Origin: Rhodobacteraceae bacterium HIMB11
GTDB taxonomy: Bacteria > Pseudomonadota > Alphaproteobacteria > Rhodobacterales > Rhodobacteraceae
NCBI GenBank assembly: GCA_000472185.1
Contig: AVDB01000006.1
Span: forward strand, 62,001-126,000
Direction of reading: 5' to 3'
DNA: 64,000 nt
Each line of letters starts with the position of its first letter. Within the stretch, counting starts at the first letter, position 1. Both the position numbers and the translations under genes were made by a program. The notes below the pieces were generated by a model. The model was not told the origin of the DNA. It searched no databases and saw only the letters and a list, made by a program, of their open reading frames with translations. Positions 15,895 through 23,210 of this stretch are shown here, piece after piece.

Positions 15895-16311
15895 CTAGTC
15901 CGGTATAACCGCAGTTGCGTCTATTTCTACCAACCATTCTGGTCGCGCTAAGGCCTGAACGACCAATCCGGTCGATACTGGATGTACACCTTGAATGTAT
16001 TCACCCATTGTACGGTACACAGCCTCGCGGTGGCGTACGTCGGTGATGTAAACAACGACCTTGACCAAATGTTCAATCTTGCCACCTGCTTCTTCAATCA
16101 GCTGCACAATATTTTGCATCACCTTGTGTGTTTGTTCGGCGGGATCATGGCTATCGAGGTTAACTGCATCATCAAGGTTTTGTGGACACTGCCCGCGCAT
16201 CCAAACGGTTTTTCCGCCATGCGTTACAACTGCCTGACAAAGGTCATTGTCAAGCGATTGTTCAGGATATGTTTCCCGGGTATTGAAACGACGGATCCGT
16301 GCGTGTGTCAT
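15895..16311 (-). CDS. RidA family enamine/imine deaminase
   Basis: A 138-residue RidA/YjgF protein. WMRGQCPQN and the central IVQLIEEAGGKIEHLVKVVVYITD helix-strand unit are diagnostic, as is the C-terminal LVEIDATAVIPD. RidA proteins hydrolyse reactive imines and enamines released by amino-acid or heterocycle catabolism, as cytoplasmic trimers. The usual substrate-binding Arg of housekeeping RidA near the C-terminus (VEI/CVA-R region) is not evident to me here, so it may be a pathway-specific paralogue. It follows the second Rieske gene with one base between. Confidence 0.85.
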   Translation of the reverse strand: MTHARIRRFNTRETYPEQSLDNDLCQAVVTHGGKTVWMRGQCPQNLDDAVNLDSHDPAEQTHKVMQNIVQLIEEAGGKIEHLVKVVVYITDVRHREAVYRTMGEYIQGVHPVSTGLVVQALARPEWLVEIDATAVIPD

Positions 16312-16312
16312 G

Positions 16313-17458
16313 TTATTCTCCCAACCCAGCTGCGATTTTTCCCATCAGATACTGTGCAAAATCGTAATTTGGGCGCTCTAAATGACTTAGGTGACCAGGG
16401 GTTGCAGCATCCGAACACAACCCGTTGAACACCTTTTCTGTACAACCGCGATCTTCTACGTTCACCTCATCAAGCAAGGTTTTCAGCTGCGTAAAGTTTT
16501 CAGATATATCGGCGTCTTCAGCAAAATCGTTCGACATCCCACCACCAAATCTTATGTGCACTTGTCCGGGCCCTTTGGGATGCAATGATATGTACCAAAA
16601 ATATCCAGGCGTAAGTGTAATCATCAGACTTGGATACAAGGCGAGCAAATAGGTTGTTTTGCGCTCTTCACCTTTCAGGCGATCGTTTTTGGTGGGATGC
16701 GCCATCGCGATGCGCAGAGATTCATCTTTTAGGATAGTATGATAATTGAAGGCAGGCCGGCCTGGCGGGCAAACCATATCCTCTAATTTAGATAAACCAC
16801 CGATCGTACCTGCGTGGCAGACTGGCAAATGGTAACTTTCCATGAAGTTTTCAGCCAAGACTTTCCAGTTTGTGTCCCAGACGTGCTCTTCATAAAATGA
16901 CTCAGAATAATTTGTCATGTCATAGGCCGCGATCATGTCAGCAACTTCGGCAAGTTGAACAGCAACTGGTTCCGCATCAGGGTCCAGACATACAAAAACC
17001 CATCCAAGCCATTCTTCGCAACGTACCTGCGGCAAACGATAGTGATCTTTGCAAAACGCATCATTTTGCGACATCGCGGGTGCGCCCCGCAAATTGCCAT
17101 CCAAGTTATACGTCCATGCATGATAAGGGCATACGATTGTTTTGGCGTTTCCTCGTCCCTGCAAAAGCGTCGACATGCGATGCAAGCACACATTGCTCAT
17201 GGCGCGCAGCTGATGATCAGCGTCGCGCAAAACTACAATGGGTTGACCCGCAAGTTCCGCTGTTACGTAATCGCCTGTTTTTGACAATGCATCAGCACGT
17301 CCAACACAGTACCAATCCTTACCGAACACATGCTTTAGTTCAGCCTCAACGAAATCTTCCGAGGTATAGACCGAGGTAGGCATCGCGCGTGCCTGTTCGA
17401 AAGGCACCGACGTGTTGCGGCGTAAATCTGCTATGGGATCACTATGATCTTTTGGCAT
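16313..17458 (-). CDS. Rieske non-heme iron oxygenase, alpha subunit (2), first gene of operon
   Basis: A 381-residue oxygenase related to the one at 14075. Rieske ligands lie in VCLHRM and VCPYHAW; the iron site is AENFMESYHLPVCH. It also resembles betaine/quaternary-amine demethylases. Two full-length alpha subunits in one operon suggest two successive oxygenations or demethylations of one compound. It starts the operon, facing the flavin monooxygenase gene across a 206-base control region. A reductase component is missing locally. Confidence 0.85.
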   Translation of the reverse strand: MPKDHSDPIADLRRNTSVPFEQARAMPTSVYTSEDFVEAELKHVFGKDWYCVGRADALSKTGDYVTAELAGQPIVVLRDADHQLRAMSNVCLHRMSTLLQGRGNAKTIVCPYHAWTYNLDGNLRGAPAMSQNDAFCKDHYRLPQVRCEEWLGWVFVCLDPDAEPVAVQLAEVADMIAAYDMTNYSESFYEEHVWDTNWKVLAENFMESYHLPVCHAGTIGGLSKLEDMVCPPGRPAFNYHTILKDESLRIAMAHPTKNDRLKGEERKTTYLLALYPSLMITLTPGYFWYISLHPKGPGQVHIRFGGGMSNDFAEDADISENFTQLKTLLDEVNVEDRGCTEKVFNGLCSDAATPGHLSHLERPNYDFAQYLMGKIAAGLGE

Positions 17459-17488
17459 AGGCGTTCCTCAGTTCACGAATCAATAATT

Positions 17489-17580
17489 GCTTAGTGTTGA
17501 GTTTGCGTGCGCTTTACATCAATTGAAAGCATGCAGTTAACTTACCGTTGCTTAGTCAAAAACTTAGTCAAGTTAGCTAA
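17489..17580. promoter_or_regulatory. Direct-repeat operator candidate between Rieske operon and flavin monooxygenase
   Basis: CTTAGTCAA occurs at 17551-17559 and 17563-17571, 12 bases apart, followed by the palindrome TTAGCTAA (17573-17580). A partial third copy GCTTAGTGTTG starts at 17489. The block lies between two divergent starts (17458 and 17665). A 12-base period is close to one helical turn, so a regulator such as the operon's LysR protein could bind the repeats side by side. Confidence 0.4.
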
Positions 17581-17664
17581 ATCAGAACCAGTGGTTCGTA
17601 AATCATTAGTTGGCAGTTTGGGACGCAGTGGGTTACTCAGAAGACTAACAAAATAGGCAGCGCC

Positions 17665-18915
17665 ATGAAACGAATTAACACCCTAGTGATCGGAGCAGGC
17701 CAAGGTGGCATTGCAACAAGCGAACATTTGCGGCGCAATGATATCGAACATGTGGTTCTTGAACGTGGTCGCATTGCAGAACGTTGGCGGTCTGAACGCT
17801 GGGACTCGCTTGTGGCGAATGGGCCAGCATGGCACGACCGTTTTCCGGGTATGGAATTTGAATGCGATGACAATGCCTTTGCCGACAAAGACAGCGTTGC
17901 ACGATATTTTGAAAATTATGCAACGATGATAGAGGCACCGATAGAAACTGGTGTTACAGTTGAAGCCGTCAAACCGCATGTTGGAAGAGCAGGGTTTCAT
18001 GTGCAAACAACTGCAGGCGATTTTGATGCGCAAAATGTAGTGAGTGCGACCGGCCCATTTCAAAAACCTTCTTATCCAAAAATTGTGCCGTCGACGGCTG
18101 ATATTGTTCAAATGCATTCCACAGCTTACCGTAATCCCAATGATTTAGCGGATGGTGCGGTATTGGTCATTGGTGGCGGATCGTCGGGTTCACAAATTGC
18201 AGCAGAGCTAAACGAGGCAGGACGCAAAGTTTTCTTTTCGATCGGGCCACATGATCGCCCATTTCGTAGATACCGCGGACGAGACAACTGTTGGTGGTTA
18301 GGTGTCCTGGGAATATGGAATATGGACACACCAGCCCCGGGCACAGAACATGTGACAATTGCCGTAAGCGGCGCACATGGTGGAAAAACCGTAGATTTCC
18401 GTCGATTGGCAGAACGCGGAATAACCCTTTTGGGAATGACGGCTGGCTACGAAAATGGTCACTTAAAAATCGCAGATGATTTGAAAGCGAACATCGATGC
18501 AGGGGATGAGAATTACAAATCCCTGATGCAAGCGGCGGATGATTATGCCCATGCCAACGGGCTGGACCTTCCGCTGGAACCAGAGGCGTGGGACATTCCA
18601 GACGATCCATGGTGCGTAGAAAATCCGATTAGAAGCCTCGACCTTGCTGAAAATAAAATTACGACAATTATTTGGGCTACAGGTTTTCAATTTGATTACA
18701 GTTGGTTGCACGCAGAAGATATCTTGGATGAGCGGGGCAAGCCCATCCACCAACGCGGTGTTTCCAAACAGCCCAATTTGTATTTTGTTGGCCTACCATG
18801 GCAGTCTCGCCGAGGGTCATCGTTTATTTGGGGTGTTTGGCATGATGCAAAATTTGTGGTGGATCAGATTGTAATCAAAAAGCACTATTTAGAACATCAC
18901 AATAGTTTCGGTTAG
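17665..18915 (+). CDS. Flavin-containing monooxygenase (CzcO-like)
   Basis: A 416-residue flavoprotein. VIGAGQGG near residues 8-15 binds FAD, GGGSSG near residue 169 binds NAD(P)H, and IIWATGFQFDYSWL is the conserved ATG-containing segment. YFVGLPWQSRRGSSF closes the fold. The order matches the CzcO/FMO group of putative monooxygenases that oxygenate amines, ketones or heterocycles. It is transcribed away from the Rieske operon and shares its control region, so it probably acts in the same pathway. Codon use is A/T-richer than in nearby core genes. Confidence 0.8.
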   Translation: MKRINTLVIGAGQGGIATSEHLRRNDIEHVVLERGRIAERWRSERWDSLVANGPAWHDRFPGMEFECDDNAFADKDSVARYFENYATMIEAPIETGVTVEAVKPHVGRAGFHVQTTAGDFDAQNVVSATGPFQKPSYPKIVPSTADIVQMHSTAYRNPNDLADGAVLVIGGGSSGSQIAAELNEAGRKVFFSIGPHDRPFRRYRGRDNCWWLGVLGIWNMDTPAPGTEHVTIAVSGAHGGKTVDFRRLAERGITLLGMTAGYENGHLKIADDLKANIDAGDENYKSLMQAADDYAHANGLDLPLEPEAWDIPDDPWCVENPIRSLDLAENKITTIIWATGFQFDYSWLHAEDILDERGKPIHQRGVSKQPNLYFVGLPWQSRRGSSFIWGVWHDAKFVVDQIVIKKHYLEHHNSFG

Positions 18916-19168
18916 ATCTTTAGATTAATAATTCACACATTATGCGGTGAATAATTTTTCTACCTTGTCGGCACTGTTTGAACTTTATTTTCAATGTTCT
19001 GAGATTTGCTTTGCCAAAACATTCAACATTTTAAATCTGAAAATCTACGAACGTCTTATTGTTCATACAATAGAGCAGTTGCCTGAACGGCAGAAGTGAT
19101 CGATGATTAAAAAATAGGTGTTGAAATGAATTTCTTATTTCTGGAACGATTGTGGAGATAGGGTTTAC

Positions 19169-19354
19169 ATGACGTTTAATTGGCCTTGGCTTGCAAGTGT
19201 ACAAAATATGAATAAATTTCTTATACTAGTAAGTGCTTTTGGCATTTTGATAATGTTAAGTTACGTAATCGGATTGGCTGTGACCATAGATTTACTTCAA
19301 GATCCAGAAAATTTGACGGGCAAGATCCTAATTTCAGTTACTTTGTTCCACTAG
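19169..19354 (+). CDS. Small membrane protein, probably cut by an IS element
   Basis: A 61-residue frame with a ribosome site (GGAGATAGGG) before the ATG. Residues 15-45 form one strongly hydrophobic segment (LILVSAFGILIMLSYVIGLA). The frame ends at the edge of the IS3 remnant, and the last residues (ISVTLFH) may come from the junction, so it is probably the N-terminus of a longer membrane protein. The 253 bases before it (18916-19168) are A/T-rich with no gene. No homologue is recognised. Confidence 0.4.
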   Translation: MTFNWPWLASVQNMNKFLILVSAFGILIMLSYVIGLAVTIDLLQDPENLTGKILISVTLFH

Positions 19355-19709
19355 TCGGGAAGCCTTTGGCTTTTAATAATCAAGACTTTCCTTGAAAATA
19401 AGCTTGTCCAACTCAAGGTCGGCAACAATCTTCTTCAGCCGCTGGTTCTCTTTTTCCAAGCTCTTCATCTCGCTCAGCCGAGCACGGCTCATTCCGCCAT
19501 ACTTCCTGCGCCAACCATAGTAGGTTTTGTCCGAAACACCCGCAGCACGACAAGCGCTAATAACATCCATCCCATTGCTGCAATGCACCTCAACCTCGCG
19601 GATCAATCGTAATATACCATCTTCGCCATATCGTTTCCGAGCCATACCCATCCTCCTTAAAATAATAGAGATTTGCAAAAATTATGGATCAGTTTTAGGG
19701 GCAGGGACA
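19355..19709 (-). mobile_element. IS3-family remnant (orfA only)
   Basis: The right end, read outward on the minus strand, starts TGTCCCTGCCCCTAAAACTG at 19709, an IS3-type terminal repeat beginning with TG. Inside is one orfA with a strong ribosome site. The orfB transposase and the other terminal repeat are absent; the element stops within about 20 bases of the orfA stop at 19373. The exact left junction is uncertain. The element therefore cannot move on its own. Confidence 0.7.
19373..19645 (-). pseudogene. IS3-family transposase OrfA, orphan
   Basis: A 90-residue OrfA. A helix-turn-helix of transposase_8 type (YGEDGILRLIREVEVH, CRAAGVSDKTYYGWRRKYGG) is followed by a leucine-zipper helix (KSLEKENQRLKKIVADLELD). 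The ATG at 19645 lies 6 bases after AGGAGG. OrfA binds the IS ends, but needs the OrfB catalytic domain made by frameshifting; that part is gone here, so I call the gene non-functional for transposition. A TAA in place of a probable Leu codon may also have shortened its end. Confidence 0.75.
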
Positions 19710-19710
19710 C

Positions 19711-19905
19711 ATGAACGGATCCGATGTGTTTTTGCGGGCAGGCGATTTGGTGAAAAACAGATCTGGTGTGCGTTTCTTAAGTGATATTGCCAATACCTAT
19801 GTTGTGGACTGTGACGGACACGAAGCGGTCCTGGTCAACGGTCATTGGATGGGCGCGGGGTATAGTGCCCAATCCTTTACAATGATGACATTGAATGCAC
19901 ATTAG
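19711..19905 (+). CDS. Hypothetical protein starting at the IS boundary
   Basis: A 64-residue frame whose ATG is the second codon-sized step after the IS end. The stop TAG lies four codons upstream, inside the IS. The ribosome site (CAGGGA) is supplied by the IS terminal repeat. The sequence (VVDCDGHEAVLVNGHWMG) looks like a real beta-rich protein, so this may be the remaining C-terminal part of a gene hit by the insertion. Bases 19906-20009 hold nothing recognisable. Confidence 0.35.
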   Translation: MNGSDVFLRAGDLVKNRSGVRFLSDIANTYVVDCDGHEAVLVNGHWMGAGYSAQSFTMMTLNAH

Positions 19906-20009
19906 GCGCGTATGGTTGGATTTGAATTTGACGATGTGCGCCCTCTTTGTCGTGCGGTGCATATTCTAACAGCGGATCGTGGACAGCGCGGATCGCTGCG
20001 CATCGTAGG

Positions 20010-20594
20010 TTAACGCGCAGCGCGCCATGCATCCCACGCCTCTGGCGTATCCAGATCAAGCGTTGGGCCGTAATCTTTGAATGAAACGTATTCAATTCGT
20101 TTTTCACGCAAAATATTGCGCAAACCGATATCCCCCTGCAGGGTTTCAATGTCATCCCAGCCCGATTTTGGGATGATCACGGGATGCCCTGGTTTTCCAT
20201 CCCGATCCTTGGCCTGAACATAGCGCGTTTGGTCTTTGGCCCACTCTGTACAGATCTGAGTAAAATGCGCCTCAGTTAGGTCAGGTAAATCCCCTGTCAG
20301 GATCATCATTCCCTTGGCGGATGTTCCTGATACCGCTGCGCAGGCGCGTTTGATGGATGCGCTCATCCCATCGGCTGCATCGGGTACGTAAATGGGCAAG
20401 GCCTGCGTCCCTGCCAGCAGGTCATGCCGCGGGTGGTTTGGCTCTGGCAAGGTCACATAGACCGCGCCACATCCTTGGGCATATTGGACCAACCGCGTCA
20501 GGATCGGTGTGCGCTCAACCACTTCAAAGAGTTTGTCACGCCCCCGCATCCGAGAGGAGGCGCCAGCAGCCAATATGACAATCGCCAGTGACAA
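20010..20594 (-). CDS. MobA-like nucleotidyltransferase (MocA type)
   Basis: A 194-residue NTP-transferase. AIVILAAGASSRMRGRDKLFEV is split here as LAAGASSRM (nucleotide loop) and DKL (catalytic Lys); GDLPDL carries the metal-binding Asp, and KPGHPVIIP is the usual substrate loop. The family includes MocA/MobA, which attach CMP or GMP to molybdopterin. No molybdoenzyme is in the window, so the substrate is open. It begins six bases after the stop of the dimethylglycine-dehydrogenase-like gene and is probably cotranscribed with it. Confidence 0.75.
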   Translation of the reverse strand: MSLAIVILAAGASSRMRGRDKLFEVVERTPILTRLVQYAQGCGAVYVTLPEPNHPRHDLLAGTQALPIYVPDAADGMSASIKRACAAVSGTSAKGMMILTGDLPDLTEAHFTQICTEWAKDQTRYVQAKDRDGKPGHPVIIPKSGWDDIETLQGDIGLRNILREKRIEYVSFKDYGPTLDLDTPEAWDAWRAAR

Positions 20595-20599
20595 GGGAA

Positions 20600-23008
20600 C
20601 TACCCACGCATCCGTGCGCCATCTGCATCAAAGAGAGGTGTCGTGATCACGCGCGCCTTGCGCATTTGTCCCAGAATTTCGATCTCTGCCTCTTGTCCAT
20701 CAACCGCGTTTTCACGTGGGACCAGGGAAAGCGCAATGGATTTTTCAGCGTAATGGGAATAACCGCCTGAGGTGCAGAACCCCTTGACCGCGCCATCAAT
20801 CCAGACGGGTTCATAGGCGACAACATCTGCATCCTCTGCATCCACCTCAAACGCAACAAGGGCGCGTGCACTGCCTGCCTCGCGTTCGGCCATAGCGGCG
20901 GATTTCCCAATGAAATCAGCGTCTTTTTTCCAAGAGATAAAGCGGTCCATCCCTGTTTCTCCTGCGGTGTAATCAGGTGAAAATTCCCGCAACCAAGAGC
21001 CAAAGAATTTATCCAACCGCAACGACATCATCGCCCGCATGCCAAAGGGTTTCAGATCAAAGGCCTGACCTGCCGTCCACAGCGCCTGCCACAAGCTGCG
21101 CTGATCCATTGTATGACAATAAATTTCATACCCCAAATCACCCGTGTAGCTGACGCGTTGGACCACGCAATTCACCATACCGACGGCCATTTCCTGAACG
21201 TCCATAAATTTCATGGCCGATACATCGCTGCGCTTGACGGCCTGTAACACTTTGGCGGCATTGGGGCCTGCCAATTGGAACCCGTTCACAGTGTCGGATA
21301 TGTTTTCGATCTGCACATCACCTGTTTGGTTTTGCAGGAACCAACGCATGTGATAGGCCTGACTGCCATAGCTCGCCGTCAGACGGAACTCGGTTTCGGA
21401 CAGGCATGATACGGTGAAATCACCAATCAAACGGCCTTTGTACGATAACATCGGGGTCAGGCTTAGGCGTCCGGCTTTGGGAATACGGCCCGCCATGATG
21501 CGGTCCAACCATGCGCGTGCATCGCGTCCTATGATGCGGTATTTGCCGAAATTGTGAACCTCATTAATCCCGACATTGTCGCGCACGGCCATAACCTCGC
21601 GCTTGGTCGCCTCCCAAGCGTTTGATCGACGGAAAGACGGCGTTTCATAACGGGGTTCATCCGCCTGTGCGAAATAATTTGGCACCTCTAACCCGAATTG
21701 CGAGCCCCATACGGCGCCCATATTGTCGAATATGTCATACATGGGTGTTGTGCGCATTGGGCGTGCGGCGGGCAGTTCCTCGTTTGGATAAGATACGGAA
21801 AAGCGTTTTTGGTAATTTTCGATCACCTTGGGCAATGTATATCCTGGTCCAATCCAATCGCCAAAGCGGGCCACATCCATGGCCATGGTATCGCGTTCTG
21901 TTTCGCCCTCGATCATCCATTGGGCCAGCATCAAACCAACGCCGCCCCCCTGACTAAAGCCCGCCATGACACCACAGGCTGACCAATAGTTGCGCAATCC
22001 GGGAATCGGACCGACCAAGGGGTTGCCATCAGGTGCGAATGTAAACGGTCCGTGGATCACGGATTTCACACCTGCTGTTTCTAGAACGGGGAAGCGTTTA
22101 TAAGCAAATTCAATACTGTCGTTGATTTTATCAAAATCATCCGCCAACAACTCGTGCCCAAAATCCCATGGGGTTCCATCAACCGCCCAGGGTTTGCAAG
22201 GCTGTTCATAAAACCCGATGCACAAACCACGCCCCTCTTGGCGCAGATAGCTTTCGCCTGATGGGTCCATGACATGGGGATGTTCGCTGTCCCGTTCATA
22301 GATCATCGGGATTTCATCCGTGACGATGTATTGGTGTTCCATCGGGTGCAGGGGCAGATACACACCCGCCATGGCCCCCACTTCGCGGGCCCATAGGCCG
22401 CCTGCGTTCACAACATGTTCGGTGTGGATGGTGCCTTTATCCGTCACAACATCCCATGTGCCATCAGCGCGTTGATTGGTTTCAATAACTTTGCAATGGG
22501 TTTCGATCGTGGCGCCACCCATCCGCGCGGCCTTGGCATAGGCATGTGTCGTGCCACTTGGATCAAGGTGACCATCCAGTGGATCATAAAGCGCCCCGAT
22601 AATCCCATCGGTATTCGTAATGGGCGCAATATCGCGAATTTCATCTGGACCGATGATTTGCGTATCCAGCCCCATGTAGCGATGCTTGGCCCGTTCCGCC
22701 AATAGCATGTCAAAGCGTTCCTGATTATCCGCCAATGTGATGCCACCCACGTGGTGCAGCCCGCATGACATGCCTGTGATTTCCTCCAGCTCGCGATAAA
22801 GTCGGATGGTATATCCCTGCAATGCGGCCATATTGGTGTCGCCATTTAACGTGTGAAATCCACCCGCCGCGTGCCATGTGGACCCAGATGTCAATTCCGA
22901 ACGTTCCAACAGCATGACATCGGACCAACCCAATTTCGTAAGGTGATACAAAACACTACACCCAACAACGCCCCCACCGATGACGACAACACGTGTATTG
23001 GTTTTCAT
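20600..23008 (-). CDS. Dimethylglycine/sarcosine dehydrogenase-like flavoprotein (1)
   Basis: An 802-residue two-domain enzyme. The N-terminal DAO-type domain has VVVIGGGVVGCSVLYHL (FAD) and SGSTWHAAG, whose His is where FAD is covalently bound in dimethylglycine dehydrogenase. The C-terminal half is a GcvT-like aminomethyltransferase domain (RVSYTGDLGYEIYC, GMRAMMSLRLDK) that takes the methyl group to folate. Such enzymes strip N-methyl groups from dimethylglycine or sarcosine. The ATG at 23008 follows GGAGG; the frame upstream to 23062 is not protein-like. It lies head to head with a paralogue across about 200 bases. Confidence 0.85.
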   Translation of the reverse strand: MKTNTRVVVIGGGVVGCSVLYHLTKLGWSDVMLLERSELTSGSTWHAAGGFHTLNGDTNMAALQGYTIRLYRELEEITGMSCGLHHVGGITLADNQERFDMLLAERAKHRYMGLDTQIIGPDEIRDIAPITNTDGIIGALYDPLDGHLDPSGTTHAYAKAARMGGATIETHCKVIETNQRADGTWDVVTDKGTIHTEHVVNAGGLWAREVGAMAGVYLPLHPMEHQYIVTDEIPMIYERDSEHPHVMDPSGESYLRQEGRGLCIGFYEQPCKPWAVDGTPWDFGHELLADDFDKINDSIEFAYKRFPVLETAGVKSVIHGPFTFAPDGNPLVGPIPGLRNYWSACGVMAGFSQGGGVGLMLAQWMIEGETERDTMAMDVARFGDWIGPGYTLPKVIENYQKRFSVSYPNEELPAARPMRTTPMYDIFDNMGAVWGSQFGLEVPNYFAQADEPRYETPSFRRSNAWEATKREVMAVRDNVGINEVHNFGKYRIIGRDARAWLDRIMAGRIPKAGRLSLTPMLSYKGRLIGDFTVSCLSETEFRLTASYGSQAYHMRWFLQNQTGDVQIENISDTVNGFQLAGPNAAKVLQAVKRSDVSAMKFMDVQEMAVGMVNCVVQRVSYTGDLGYEIYCHTMDQRSLWQALWTAGQAFDLKPFGMRAMMSLRLDKFFGSWLREFSPDYTAGETGMDRFISWKKDADFIGKSAAMAEREAGSARALVAFEVDAEDADVVAYEPVWIDGAVKGFCTSGGYSHYAEKSIALSLVPRENAVDGQEAEIEILGQMRKARVITTPLFDADGARMRG

Positions 23009-23210
23009 TTGGTTGGCCTCCAATTTCCTGAAACAATCATTTCCGATTTTGCTGCGGCCCACAACTGGATTGCGAACCCTTTATGGGGTTAGATAACGAA
23101 ATAATCACCACACCGAAATGGAAAGGCGCGACGGAAAATGTCGGGAACAAACAATCCGTGCCAGAATTTCCGCGTCAGGGTAAGGGCAAACAAATTGGAT
23201 GGACATTGAT

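Noticed and set aside
19680-19720. Duplicate of the tRNA-Leu 3' end as an attachment site at the right edge of the island
   Set aside because: I compared the T-arm/acceptor sequence of the tRNA with the region and found no copy.
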